A stretch of 64,000 nucleotides of DNA, from NCBI GenBank assembly GCA_013141415.1, contig JABFQY010000005.1:310001-374000 (forward strand), in the 5' to 3' direction. The translations under genes were made by a program, and so were the position numbers. Under the pieces are notes generated by a model. It had not been told where the DNA came from. It worked only from the letters and a program-made list of their open reading frames with translations, and did not search any database. The DNA comes from Kiritimatiellaceae bacterium (lineage in GTDB: Bacteria > Verrucomicrobiota > Kiritimatiellia > Kiritimatiellales > Tichowtungiaceae). Positions 1 through 8,848 of this stretch are shown here, in pieces (the first letter of the stretch is position 1; every line of letters begins with the position of its first letter).

Positions 1-1
1 G

Positions 2-748
2 TTGCGGGTATTGATTCCGACCGGCATCCAGACGGATGTCCTCGACAGTTCCGGGCATTTTAATGTGGATCGCCGCGCGGCGCGTCCGGAGCATTCCGCA
101 GACGGGCACTCCTGGCCGGAAATGCAGACCGTGCCGATGCAGCGGTTTGCGGATGTTTCGGACGGGACGAACGGGCTTGCGGTACTCAGCAACAGCTTTA
201 CTGAAGTTCAGTTGATGACCGATACACATCGCACTCTGGCGCTGACACTGTTTCGCAGTGTACGGAACCGTATCTGCACAGAAGAGCGCTGTACCGGAAA
301 CTTTCCCGAGCAGAAGGGCGGGCAGGTGCTGCAGACCATGGAGTTCGAATACGCCATCTATCCGCACGCCGGGGGGTGGCTGGAAGGCGGGGTTTATGCC
401 GAGGCCGACCGCCTGAACGCCGAGCCGATGTGTTTCCAGATCAGCGCATCGTCTGGCGGTGAACTGCCGTCGGCGACCTCACTCTTCGAATTGTCGTCCG
501 ATGAACTGGTGCTTTCCGGCATCAAGAAGGCGGAAGACCGGGATAGTGCGGTTGTGCGCTTGTTCAATCCCTCTGCCGGAACGGTAGCCGGAGCCTTGAA
601 GATCGGCCCGGCTTTTGGTTCGGCGTATGAGGTTAATATAAATGAAGAGCGGATTGCAGAACTCAAAGTGGAACAGGGCGAAATAAAACTTTCGGTTTCC
701 GGCGGGCGGATCTTGACGATCGAGCTGACGCGGAAGCAGATGAATTAA
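2..748 (+). CDS. Alpha-mannosidase, GH38 C-terminal region (5' partial)
   Basis: The frame is open from the left edge, so the N-terminal catalytic part lies outside the window and the first visible codon is not a real start. The visible 248 residues look like the C-terminal beta-domain of family GH38 alpha-mannosidases: a stretch with PMQRFADVSDG, then GLAVLSNSF, then LALTLFRSV. That order (protein used as a foil, 'nuisance' strand, LTLxRS strand) is typical of the family. The activity, release of alpha-linked mannose, is family knowledge; the catalytic residues cannot be seen here. It is followed after 21 nt by a sugar kinase, an isomerase-like cupin and a polyol dehydrogenase, which fits mannose catabolism. 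No signal peptide can be judged. Confidence 0.75.
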   Translation: MRVLIPTGIQTDVLDSSGHFNVDRRAARPEHSADGHSWPEMQTVPMQRFADVSDGTNGLAVLSNSFTEVQLMTDTHRTLALTLFRSVRNRICTEERCTGNFPEQKGGQVLQTMEFEYAIYPHAGGWLEGGVYAEADRLNAEPMCFQISASSGGELPSATSLFELSSDELVLSGIKKAEDRDSAVVRLFNPSAGTVAGALKIGPAFGSAYEVNINEERIAELKVEQGEIKLSVSGGRILTIELTRKQMN

Positions 749-769
749 CAGATTGAAAAAAGGATGAGC

Positions 770-1951
770 ATGAAAAAAGCAGTTGTAGCGGGGCATATCT
801 GTCTAGACGTGATTCCCGATTTAAGTGAAATGAGTTTAGAGCGCCCCGGCGATTTTTATATTCCCGGTTCGCTGCGTACGGCAGGAGCGGCCAAGCTGAG
901 CACCGGCGGACCGGTGAGCAACACGGGGCTGAATATGACCAAGTTGGGCGTTGAAACCCTGTTGATGGGCAAAGTCGGCAATGATGCGTTCGGTGAAATG
1001 GCCGCCATGCTGCTCGACAAGCAATGGGGTATTCGTGACAGTCTAGTAGTCGATGATGCCGCCGAGACCAGCTATACGGTGGTGATCAACCCGAAGGGCT
1101 ATGACCGGATGTTTGTGCATAATGCCGGTGCAAACGACACGTTCTGCGCTGCGGATGTGGATTATGAAAAAGTGGCGGAATGCGACCTCTTTCATTTTGG
1201 CTATCCCCCGTTGATGAAAAGAATGATCTCTAACACCGGCCGCGAGCTGATTGAAATGTTCCGCAAAGTTCATGAGATGGGGCTGACAACTTCTTTGGAT
1301 ATGTGTCTGCCTGATTTTCAGAAAGACCAGACCGACTGGCCGACGATCTTTAAGTCACTCTGTCCGCATCTTGATTTGTATATGGGAAGTGCCGAAGAGA
1401 CCTTGCTGATGCTGCACCGGGATCGCTATATGGCGTTGCGCAACGCCTCTGACCGCGACTTGCTTGGGGCCTTCACCGGGGACATGTTGCACGAACTTTC
1501 GGGCGAGCTTCTGGATATGGGCGTACGCATCGCCGTGATCAAATGCGGGCCGCGCGGCTATTATGTCCGCACGCCTGAAAAAGCGGTGCTGGCGACCATG
1601 GGTCGTGCCCGGCCGGGCAATCTGGATGAGTTCGCAAATCGCGAGTTCTGGCATCCGGCATTTTATTGCCCGGTTCCGCCGAACGCGACCGGATCGGGCG
1701 ATGCCTCCATTGCCGGATTCTACAGCGCCTATCTGCGTGGACAGTCCCTGCTCGACTGTGTCATCACGGCCACCTGCACTGGCAGTGCCAGCGTTGAAAA
1801 ACCAGATGCGCTCAGCGGCGTACCGGACTGGGAAGGCGTTCAACAACGGATTAAAACCATTCCGCGCGACCCGTTGACGGTGACTGGAACCGGCTGGAAA
1901 ATTGATAAAAAGTTTCCGTTCCTGTGGACAGGGCCGTCGCACAAGGCATAA
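770..1951 (+). CDS. PfkB-family carbohydrate kinase
   Basis: A 393-residue ribokinase/PfkB-type sugar kinase expected to phosphorylate a sugar or sugar derivative with ATP in the cytoplasm. The N-terminal GGPVSNTGLNMTKLG segment (around residue 46) matches the substrate-binding glycine pair. NATGSGDASIAGF (around 304-316) is the C-terminal PfkB signature, with GSGD forming the anion hole and catalytic Asp. It is longer than ordinary fructokinases (about 300 aa), mainly through an insert just before the signature. Two ATGs compete, at 764 and 770; the AAGGA just upstream is correctly spaced only for 770, and residues 1-12 then run straight into the first beta strand. It lies between the GH38 gene and an isomerase-like gene. 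The exact substrate is not readable; fructose or a related hexose is an inference from the neighbours. Confidence 0.85.
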   Translation: MKKAVVAGHICLDVIPDLSEMSLERPGDFYIPGSLRTAGAAKLSTGGPVSNTGLNMTKLGVETLLMGKVGNDAFGEMAAMLLDKQWGIRDSLVVDDAAETSYTVVINPKGYDRMFVHNAGANDTFCAADVDYEKVAECDLFHFGYPPLMKRMISNTGRELIEMFRKVHEMGLTTSLDMCLPDFQKDQTDWPTIFKSLCPHLDLYMGSAEETLLMLHRDRYMALRNASDRDLLGAFTGDMLHELSGELLDMGVRIAVIKCGPRGYYVRTPEKAVLATMGRARPGNLDEFANREFWHPAFYCPVPPNATGSGDASIAGFYSAYLRGQSLLDCVITATCTGSASVEKPDALSGVPDWEGVQQRIKTIPRDPLTVTGTGWKIDKKFPFLWTGPSHKA

Positions 1952-1962
1952 AAAAGGAAGTC

Positions 1963-2796
1963 ATGAGTGTAAACGTTAAACAATTGAGCCAAGAGGCACG
2001 CAGCGAGGCGCTGGCCGCTTATCAGGAACTGTATCAGAAAGCGCTGCCGGGGAGCGGGGGGATTGAGGCGGGCCGCGTTGAAGTGGCAACCTTCAACTGT
2101 TCAGAAACGTTCGAGGAGTTCAGTCAGGTCGGTCTCGGTCTCGAAACCGTTGTGATTTACCGGGATGATGACGGGCAGGGGCATACCGGCAAAGTGCTGA
2201 TTAACCTGCCGGGGCAGCTGCTTCTGGAGCACGGTCATGTCGATACCATCGTGCTGAAAAAAGAGGCGCAGATCGCCGCCGGCTTCGTGAAGCTTTCCGG
2301 ACTAATCAACGGGTTCACCGGAATTAAAAAATATAACAGTGACGCCTCCGTTGCGACGGATGCCGCCGGGAATGAAATCTACCTTTATCGCGACAGGGAC
2401 TTCCAGATTGTGCAGGCCGGAAACGGCATGAGCCGGTATCCGGAAGAAGCCGCCGCCGATGTGGTTGCGGTTTTCCCGGGGAAGTCAGAAACCTTCAAGG
2501 CGGTTTATGGCGATGGAGTCCTTTTTGCTGACACCGCAAAAGTGGTTTATACCCCTGAAGGAGTCGATCCGGACGTGATTCCGGAAGAGCTTCTTCCTAT
2601 GATTGAAAAAGTCCGCAAAGAGCAGGCGATCACCACGAAACGCATGATCTACATGACCAAAGGGATGAACGTGCTGTTGGCGAAAAACACACGGCACGCA
2701 TTTCTTGGCGGACGCAAAGGCTGTGTCTATCTCGAATTTTCAACGCCCTCCATGGACGAGGCTGACCGCTTCACTGACAAGCGAGTGATCCGATGA
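1963..2796 (+). CDS. Cupin protein resembling D-lyxose ketol-isomerases
   Basis: A 277-residue protein whose C-terminus (YLEFSTPSMDEADRFTDK) closely follows the EFST...DE.D.FTD signature that ends D-lyxose/D-mannose ketol-isomerases of the cupin fold. NTRHAFLGG just before it resembles the final cupin histidine strand. If the family activity holds, it would interconvert an aldose such as mannose and a ketose such as fructose, feeding the adjacent kinase. The HGH pair at residues 90-92 could be the first metal ligands, but the glutamate normally five residues further on is not there (it is Val), so the metal site or reaction may differ. The start at 1963 is preferred over in-frame 1924, which would overlap the kinase, because AAAGGAAG lies just upstream. 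The stop overlaps the next start (ATGA). Confidence 0.6.
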   Translation: MSVNVKQLSQEARSEALAAYQELYQKALPGSGGIEAGRVEVATFNCSETFEEFSQVGLGLETVVIYRDDDGQGHTGKVLINLPGQLLLEHGHVDTIVLKKEAQIAAGFVKLSGLINGFTGIKKYNSDASVATDAAGNEIYLYRDRDFQIVQAGNGMSRYPEEAAADVVAVFPGKSETFKAVYGDGVLFADTAKVVYTPEGVDPDVIPEELLPMIEKVRKEQAITTKRMIYMTKGMNVLLAKNTRHAFLGGRKGCVYLEFSTPSMDEADRFTDKRVIR

Positions 2797-3950
2797 GTCG
2801 TACCTTTGTCGGCTTTGGGTTCGGGGCCATTCAATCAGGACTGTTCCTGTATGAGGCCTTCCGCTCGGGGAACTTCGACCGGCTGGTTGTGGCCGAAGTG
2901 GTTCCGGATGTCGTTGCGGCGGTGCGCCGCGCGGGCGGCTATACGCTCAATATCGCCACATCCGGCGGCATTGAGCAGCACCGCATCACGGGTGTTGAAA
3001 TCTATAATCCATCGGTTGAAGCCGATCGGGTTGCATTGATTGCCGCGCTGGCTGAAGCGCAGGAGATTGCCACCGCGCTGCCGAGCGTGGACTTCTTTGA
3101 GCGCGGCAACCCTTCGGTTGCGGCGCTGATGCGCGAAGCGTTTTCTCAAAGATCAGGAAATCCTGCGGTGGTTTATACCGGAGAAAATAACAACCACGCG
3201 GCGGAAATTCTGGAAGCGGCGGTTGGCCTTAACGGGCGGAAGCCAATCCAGTTTCTTAATACCGTGATCGGTAAAATGAGCGGTGTTGTAACCGATCCTC
3301 AACAGATTGCTTGCGACAAGCTGGCCCCGATGACTCCGGGTTCGAGCCGGGCCTTTCTGGTGGAGAAGTTTAACCGCATTCTGATTACGCAAATTACACT
3401 GCCTGAGTTTAAACGCGGGATTGATGTTTTTGAAGAGAAAGCAGATCTGTTTCCGTTTGAAGCGGCTAAACTGTACGGACACAACGCGACGCATGCGTTG
3501 CTTGGTTATTTGGCGAATGAGCGCGGCTGTATCTTTATGTCGGACGCTCCTGCCGATCTGACGGAATTTGCTCGTGCGGCGTTTCTGGAGGAATCCGGCG
3601 CGGCCCTGATCAAAAAATACGCCGGGATTGACCCGCTCTTTACACCGGACGGATTTAAAGGGTATGTCGATGACTTGATGGAACGTATGCTGAATCCTTA
3701 CCTGCGCGATCAGGTGGAGCGGGTGATTCGCGATCCGGTTCGTAAGCTGGGATGTGATGACCGGCTGATTGGAACCATGCGGCTTTGTCTGTCACAGGGC
3801 GTGATCCCTGAAAAATATGCGAATGGAGTTTGCTCCGCGTTGCGGTTTCTGTGGAACGGGCAACGGGATCTTTCTGGCGGATTTCCTTGGGAGGCAGACG
3901 GATTGAGCTGTGAAGAGAAGACTCAGATCCGGGCGCTGATAAAAATATAA
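2793..3950 (+). CDS. Mannitol dehydrogenase-family (polyol long-chain) oxidoreductase
   Basis: A 385-residue NAD(P)-dependent polyol dehydrogenase. The N-terminus has the dinucleotide-binding GFGFGAIQSG turn of mannitol-1-phosphate 5-dehydrogenases. The catalytic K-x4-N-x2-H signature is complete: K226, N231 and H234 within AKLYGHNATH. The family interconverts mannitol(-1-P), altronate or related polyols with the keto sugar, in the cytoplasm. The start codon overlaps the previous stop in an ATGA arrangement, indicating translational coupling with the isomerase-like protein. With the kinase and GH38 mannosidase this suggests channelling of mannose, fructose and mannitol. It is shorter than the ~450-aa mannitol 2-dehydrogenases and nearer to MtlD in length. 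Substrate is uncertain. Confidence 0.8.
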   Translation: MSRTFVGFGFGAIQSGLFLYEAFRSGNFDRLVVAEVVPDVVAAVRRAGGYTLNIATSGGIEQHRITGVEIYNPSVEADRVALIAALAEAQEIATALPSVDFFERGNPSVAALMREAFSQRSGNPAVVYTGENNNHAAEILEAAVGLNGRKPIQFLNTVIGKMSGVVTDPQQIACDKLAPMTPGSSRAFLVEKFNRILITQITLPEFKRGIDVFEEKADLFPFEAAKLYGHNATHALLGYLANERGCIFMSDAPADLTEFARAAFLEESGAALIKKYAGIDPLFTPDGFKGYVDDLMERMLNPYLRDQVERVIRDPVRKLGCDDRLIGTMRLCLSQGVIPEKYANGVCSALRFLWNGQRDLSGGFPWEADGLSCEEKTQIRALIKI

Positions 3951-3973
3951 ACCGAATAAAGTAAGGACGACCT

Positions 3974-5530
3974 ATGAAAACAGGGACTGCGCCTAAATTG
4001 ATATGGACACTTGCTGTATTGAGTGCCTTCACCTCATTTGCCGAGGTCAAGCCAGCTGGCATTTTTTCAGATTACGCGATTCTGCAGCAAGGCGAACCGG
4101 TTCGTATCTGGGGAACGGCGGCTGCCGGGGAGGCTGTCAAGGTGACGTTTGCGGAGCAGACTCTGGAGACAAAAGCCGATACAAATGGCGACTGGATGGT
4201 GACACTGAACAATCTGAAGGTTTGCGCCGAAGGGCGCTCGCTGATTTTTCAAGGTTCGGAAACTGCACAGCCGGTTGAATTGAAAGAGATTCTGGTCGGC
4301 GAGGTATGGATGGCTGGAGGTCAGTCCAATATGGAGTGGCCGATGAACAACTTTAAAAAAACAACCCAGCCGGATATTGCCAGTGCCAATGATCCGTTAT
4401 TGCGGATGGCTCACATCCCGCGTCTTGAATTTGCCGGACAGAATGACGATCGGCCCCAGTGGAAGAAAAGTACGTCGCAAAACGTAGCCGGATTTTCGGC
4501 GTGCGCTTATTATTTTGCAAAAAACCTGCGGAGCACATTGAATGTTCCGGTTGGCGTTGTCGTTTGCGCTGTCGGTGGAAGCCCGGCGGAAGCCTGGATG
4601 AGCCGAAAAACACTGGAAAGCAATGCAGACATCAAGAAGGTTCTCGATGCCTATGAAAAAATCTGCCGGAAAAACTTTTTAAACGAAGAGGATTGTTTAA
4701 AGCAGGGCGAGGAATACGAGCAGGCCAGAAAGGCGTGGTATATCAAGCACGCCGATAGCGAACCCCGTCCGATGCCGAAAATGGGCCCCCATCATTTTCA
4801 AAGACCTTACGGCCTGCACGACGCCATGCTTTCGCAAACCATTCCGTACACCGTTCGCGGCGTCATCTGGTATCAGGGGGAAAACAACTCCGCGTACGGA
4901 TTTCATTACCGCACGGTCTTTTCGGCGCTCATTAAAGAATGGCGGGAGGAATATCAGAATCCGGAGCTGCCGTTTCTTTTTGCCCAGCTGGCCACGTTCG
5001 GGCCTCCTTCGGACTGGACCGAATTGCGCGAATCTCAGAGCTGGGTTGAGGCGCATGTCAAAAATACCGGCATGGCGGTTCTCGTCGATGGCGGTGAAGA
5101 AAAAAATATTCATCCGCATTCCAAGGACAAGGCCGGCCTGCGCCTTTCGCTGTTGGCCCGCAATATGGTGTACGGCGAAAAAGATCTGGTTTGTCACGGG
5201 CCTCGGCTGAAAGAGGCTGTTCGAAAGGACGGGAGCGTGGAGCTGACCTTCCAAGACGCCGATTCCGGTTTGATTCTGAAGCCGGAAGCTGTCAGTGCGT
5301 TTGAAATATGCGGCAAAGATGGGAAGTATGTTCCGGCCAAAGCCGAACAGGCGGGCAATCGAATTATTATTTCCGCCGAAAGCGTTCCGGAACCGCAGTA
5401 TGTCAGGTACGGCTGGAAGCAATGGTTTGTCCCAACGCTGTTCAATGCTGAAGGTCTGCCCGCATCGCCTTTCCGCACCGACGACTTTCCGCCTGTCACA
5501 AAAGACCGCTATCTGCTCGATCGTTCGTAA
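3974..5530 (+). CDS. Secreted sialate O-acetylesterase-like SGNH esterase
   Basis: A 518-residue carbohydrate acetylesterase of the SASA (sialic acid 9-O-acetylesterase) family. A signal peptide occupies about residues 1-23. A beta-sandwich with GWxGxAxxGExVxV-type strands follows, then the SGNH domain: GQSNM with nucleophile Ser118, block GVIWYQGENN, and a D...NIHPHSK...G.RLS segment near residue 380 for the Asp/His pair. The family removes O-acetyl groups from polysaccharides; sialic acid is only the founding substrate. It lies 23 nt after the dehydrogenase gene and 27 nt before a sulfatase, so deacetylation and desulfation are probably co-expressed. Two further members lie at 19126 and 48221. 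The start has GTAAGGACG upstream. Confidence 0.88.
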   Translation: MKTGTAPKLIWTLAVLSAFTSFAEVKPAGIFSDYAILQQGEPVRIWGTAAAGEAVKVTFAEQTLETKADTNGDWMVTLNNLKVCAEGRSLIFQGSETAQPVELKEILVGEVWMAGGQSNMEWPMNNFKKTTQPDIASANDPLLRMAHIPRLEFAGQNDDRPQWKKSTSQNVAGFSACAYYFAKNLRSTLNVPVGVVVCAVGGSPAEAWMSRKTLESNADIKKVLDAYEKICRKNFLNEEDCLKQGEEYEQARKAWYIKHADSEPRPMPKMGPHHFQRPYGLHDAMLSQTIPYTVRGVIWYQGENNSAYGFHYRTVFSALIKEWREEYQNPELPFLFAQLATFGPPSDWTELRESQSWVEAHVKNTGMAVLVDGGEEKNIHPHSKDKAGLRLSLLARNMVYGEKDLVCHGPRLKEAVRKDGSVELTFQDADSGLILKPEAVSAFEICGKDGKYVPAKAEQAGNRIIISAESVPEPQYVRYGWKQWFVPTLFNAEGLPASPFRTDDFPPVTKDRYLLDRS

Positions 5531-5557
5531 CGAAACAGCAAAAGAAGGAGATTGCAG

Positions 5558-7324
5558 ATGACCAAGGGGTTTGTATGGCTGAACAGTGTCCTTGCGGTTT
5601 GTGGAACGGTGTTCGGGGCAGCGCAGCCTCCCTCGCGGCAACCGAATGTGATTTTGATTCTTACCGATGACCAGGGATATGGGGATCTCGGCTGTCACGG
5701 CAATGCCGTGGTAAAAACACCTCATCTGGATCAATTCTATAAAGAAGCTGTTCGCTTTACTAATTTTCACGTGTCGCCCACCTGCGCGCCGACGCGTGCC
5801 GCGCTACTGACCGGGCGATATAACGATGATACCGGTGTGTGGCACACCATCAAAGGGCGCAGTCTTTTGCGAACCGATGAAAAAACACTCGGAGATATGT
5901 TCCATCAGGCTGGTTATGCAACTGGCATGTTCGGGAAATGGCATCTGGGGGATAATTACGAATATCTGCCGGAGCAACGCGGATTTGAAGAGGTTTGGCG
6001 GCACGGCGGCGGCGGAATAGGGCAGACTCCGGATTACTGGGGGAACGATTATTTTGACGACACGTATTGGGTTAATGGGAAGCTGGTTAAATTTAACGGG
6101 TTCTGTACTGAAGTCTGGTTTCGGGGCGCAAAACAGTTCATTGCAAAAGAGGTCGCGGCCAAACGACCGTTCTTCTGCTATCTGGCGCTGAATGCACCGC
6201 ACGCCCCGTATTACGCTCCCGAAAAATATAAACAGATGTATGAGAACAACGCCTATGGTGTTGATCCCGGATTTTTTGGGATGATCACTCATCTGGATGA
6301 GCAATTCGGGTTGCTTCGAACTGCGCTTAAGGAACTGGGTGTCGAAGACAATACGATTTTAATTTTCATGACCGATAACGGCACGTCGGCTGGTGTGGAG
6401 CTCGACGGAAAACACTGGAGCGATAGCTTTGTGGTTAAAGGCTTTAACGACGGGATGCGCGGTAAAAAAGGCTCGGCATATGAGGGTGGGCACCGGGTTC
6501 CGTTTTTTATCCGCTGGCCCGGCGGCGGAATTAGCGGCGGGCGCGATATCAACACACTTTCCGCCCACATCGACATTCTTCCAACGCTGGCGAATCTGTG
6601 TTCCGTTCCGCCGCCGAAGGGCCGTCCGTTGGACGGAACCAGTCTTGTGCCGCTGTTGCGCGGGGATGTCGCGGGGTGGCCGCAACGTACGATCTGCACG
6701 GACAGCCAGCGCGGCGAAAATCTGGTTAAATGGAAAGACAGCGTGGTTATGACAGAGCGCTGGCGGCTGGTTCGCGGTAACGAGCTCTATGAGATCAAAA
6801 ACGATCCGGAACAGCGGACGAATTTGGCGGGCGCCTGTTCGGAGATTGTCACGCCGCTACGTTCAGCTTATGAAAACTGGTGGCAGAAGGTTTCCGATCG
6901 GGAAGCGGTGGATTGTCCAATCTCGATTGGTAACACAAACGCTGGAACCGTTTTGTTGACGGCTCACGACTGGCATAGTCCGGATCAAGAAGCGATTACG
7001 CCTTGGGATCAAAAATTAATTTGCGAGGGGATGCAAACGAACGGGTTCTGGGCGATCCGTACAGAAGTTTCCGGGCAGTACCGGTTTACATTGCGGCGCT
7101 GGCCTGCCGAACGGGGCGGAAAAATTGAAGAAAACTTTTTTCCGGTCAAAAAAGCACGGATTCAAATCGGCGGGATTTCGGCCGATCAGCCCGTTGATCC
7201 CGGCGCGGAGTCTGTCGTATTTGAACTGCCTGTTCCCATTGGCGAAGCCGCCCTCCAAACATGGTTCATCGGCGACAATGAATCCTGCGGCGCATACTAT
7301 GTGGAAGTCGAAGGAATCCGTTGA
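5558..7324 (+). CDS. Secreted type I sulfatase (CAPTR motif) with C-terminal beta-domain
   Basis: A 588-residue S1-family sulfatase. Signal peptide about residues 1-21; metal-binding LTDDQGYGDLG at about 35-45; C76-A-P-T-R is the cysteine to be converted to formylglycine, followed by AALLTGR; FGKWHLG supplies the lysine/histidine pair; a later DNGTSAG segment holds the remaining metal and substrate residues. After the catalytic domain, roughly 140 residues (from about 450) form a beta-rich tail ending in a WFIGDNE/YVEVEGI strand pair, often seen in sulfatases annotated as N-sulfoglucosamine or arylsulfatase-like. The start at 5558 fits AAGGAG 7 nt upstream; the in-frame TTG at 5552 does not. 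It hydrolyses a sulfate ester of a polysaccharide or oligosaccharide; the position and sugar are not readable. Confidence 0.92.
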   Translation: MTKGFVWLNSVLAVCGTVFGAAQPPSRQPNVILILTDDQGYGDLGCHGNAVVKTPHLDQFYKEAVRFTNFHVSPTCAPTRAALLTGRYNDDTGVWHTIKGRSLLRTDEKTLGDMFHQAGYATGMFGKWHLGDNYEYLPEQRGFEEVWRHGGGGIGQTPDYWGNDYFDDTYWVNGKLVKFNGFCTEVWFRGAKQFIAKEVAAKRPFFCYLALNAPHAPYYAPEKYKQMYENNAYGVDPGFFGMITHLDEQFGLLRTALKELGVEDNTILIFMTDNGTSAGVELDGKHWSDSFVVKGFNDGMRGKKGSAYEGGHRVPFFIRWPGGGISGGRDINTLSAHIDILPTLANLCSVPPPKGRPLDGTSLVPLLRGDVAGWPQRTICTDSQRGENLVKWKDSVVMTERWRLVRGNELYEIKNDPEQRTNLAGACSEIVTPLRSAYENWWQKVSDREAVDCPISIGNTNAGTVLLTAHDWHSPDQEAITPWDQKLICEGMQTNGFWAIRTEVSGQYRFTLRRWPAERGGKIEENFFPVKKARIQIGGISADQPVDPGAESVVFELPVPIGEAALQTWFIGDNESCGAYYVEVEGIR

Positions 7325-7386
7325 TCCATCATATTTTTACTGGCTGCGGGGAGTTTATTTTTGAACGGAAACGGAAGGAACTGCCG

Positions 7387-8349
7387 ATGAACCGGTTATT
7401 TAAAGTGAAGACGTGGCTGGCTGCTATAGTTTTTACAAGCTGGATTTGGACGGATGCTTCTGCAGAGAATGGCCGTTCTGCTTCCGTGTTAAACGCTCCC
7501 GAGTTGAGAAAAACAGCAGCGGGAGCAGCGTATCAGTTTTATAAAGACATGAGTTATCCCGGAGCGGAGAGTGAGCAGAAGCTGGATCTTTACATTCCGG
7601 AAGGTGCGCAGGCCGGGTTGCGTCCGGCGGTGCTTGTGATTCATGGCGGAGGGTGGGCGCAAGGCGATAAAAACGACCCGAATCCGCGCGAGTTCTCCGC
7701 CTTTTTCGTGGATGAGGGCTATATTGCGGTCAGTATAAATTACACGCTGAATGTTTATGAAGGGGCTCTCTGGAAAAGCACACGGCTGAAAGCGTCCTGG
7801 CCTCAGAATATTTACGATTGCAAAAGTGCGTTGCGCTGGATGAAAAAACATGCGGCTGAACTTGGAATTGATCCGAATCGTATTGCTGTAGCGGGCGCTT
7901 CGGCCGGCGGTCATCTGGCCTTGCTGACCGGCCTCTCTGCCGGAAATAAAGAGCTGAACAGCGGGGGCTCTTTTTTGGATCAGGACAACTCGGTTCGCTG
8001 TATTATCAATTTTTACGGCATACCGGATGTCCGTCGATGGGGCGGTAACGTATTCATTAATGAAACAGAGAAGGATCATCCGGAAATCTGGGCGCTTGCT
8101 TCCCCGGTTGAACACCTTTCAAAAGAGTCTCCTCCGATCCTGACGATTCACGGAACAGCGGATGCTGTAGTAAAAATCGAACTGGCGGATGAATTTGACC
8201 GAATCCTGAAAGGCAAAGGCCTTCCGCACCAATATGCGGCCGTTACAAATGCAGTTCATGCTTTCGGGCTCAATCCTCCTCAGATGGATTTGCGGCCGGT
8301 AATCCGGCAGTTTTTAAACGATCATTTTTCCGCACCGTCCGGCAACTAA
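7387..8349 (+). CDS. Secreted alpha/beta-hydrolase esterase (BD-FAE-like)
   Basis: A 320-residue alpha/beta hydrolase with a signal peptide (cleavage near residue 26). The oxyanion segment VIHGGGWAQGD (around 85-95) and nucleophile elbow G-A-S172-A-G-G are clear. HGTADAVV gives the acid Asp region and NAVHAFG the catalytic His. This HGGGW/GxSxGG pattern is typical of carbohydrate or feruloyl/acetyl xylan esterases related to BD-FAE. AGGAA 7 nt before 7387 decides the start; the frame is open back to 7321 but without a good site. It is the last gene of the left co-directional run. A frameshifted copy of its codons 34-81 survives at 15557-15700. Acyl specificity is unknown. Confidence 0.85.
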   Translation: MNRLFKVKTWLAAIVFTSWIWTDASAENGRSASVLNAPELRKTAAGAAYQFYKDMSYPGAESEQKLDLYIPEGAQAGLRPAVLVIHGGGWAQGDKNDPNPREFSAFFVDEGYIAVSINYTLNVYEGALWKSTRLKASWPQNIYDCKSALRWMKKHAAELGIDPNRIAVAGASAGGHLALLTGLSAGNKELNSGGSFLDQDNSVRCIINFYGIPDVRRWGGNVFINETEKDHPEIWALASPVEHLSKESPPILTIHGTADAVVKIELADEFDRILKGKGLPHQYAAVTNAVHAFGLNPPQMDLRPVIRQFLNDHFSAPSGN

Positions 8350-8848
8350 AGCGGCATGTCCGGGTTTCCCCGCCGGATTATGCGGAGCTGGAAGAATTGC
8401 CGGTTGTTTTTCAAATTCTGGAAACATAAGGCGGCGCAGGCTTTTATCAAAACGTTGCAAAGCCGACCGAAGAGAATGAGGCTTCGCGCAGCGACAACAC
8501 CTCGCAACTTGTCGCGGTGAGGAATATTAATTGGAAGGCATATCCCGCGACTTGCCGCAACGGGGAACGGTTATGCCGTCTTCTTTCTCTGTCACCCATA
8601 CGGAGAGCACGGGTCAATCAATAAAACCTTTCCTGCATTTGTATACAGGGGAACCCTGTGCGGTTTTTTGACACATATAACAACTAATAAGATACATGCA
8701 AAGGATTGGTTGTTTTGTGGAGACTTGAGTAAATGCCGTCTTGAACTGGGTGGGGTTTTGTCCGGATGCCGCTGCAGAGCCCGAAAAAGATGATGCATAA
8801 AAATGAAGGTTAAGCCCGGGAACCCGGGGATCCTTATGGGAGTTTAAA
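8350..8848. other. Intergenic region with a short coding-like remnant and a shared regulatory element
   Basis: About 500 bp without a gene. Right after the esterase stop, positions 8352-8429 read as an open stretch of 25 residues ending in a stop and containing DYAELEELPVVFQ, which has coding character and could be the tail of a lost gene; support is weak. The right half carries copy A of the repeated upstream element (8650-8697), whose similarity to copy C continues loosely to about 8800. Nothing else is recognised. Confidence 0.4.
8650..8697 (+). promoter_or_regulatory. Repeated upstream element, copy A (before GH3 gene)
   Basis: One of three copies of a roughly 50-bp element (others 13272-13323 and 15716-15766). 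This copy begins GGAACCCTGTGC and ends CTAATAAGATACAT. It contains TTGACA (8668-8673), then 17 nt, then GATACA (8691-8696), so the block could itself be a sigma-70-like promoter; the other copies have TCGACA or CCGACA at the -35 position, which would suit an activator-dependent promoter. The GH3 start codon is about 150 bp downstream. Confidence 0.6.

Noticed and set aside
4697-5770. 357-codon minus-strand open frame
   Set aside because: Antisense to the SGNH esterase and the start of the sulfatase; no motif and no plausible ribosome site.
8592-8798. 68-codon minus-strand frame and matching plus-strand open stretch before the GH3 gene
   Set aside because: Overlaps the shared regulatory element; openness is probably chance.
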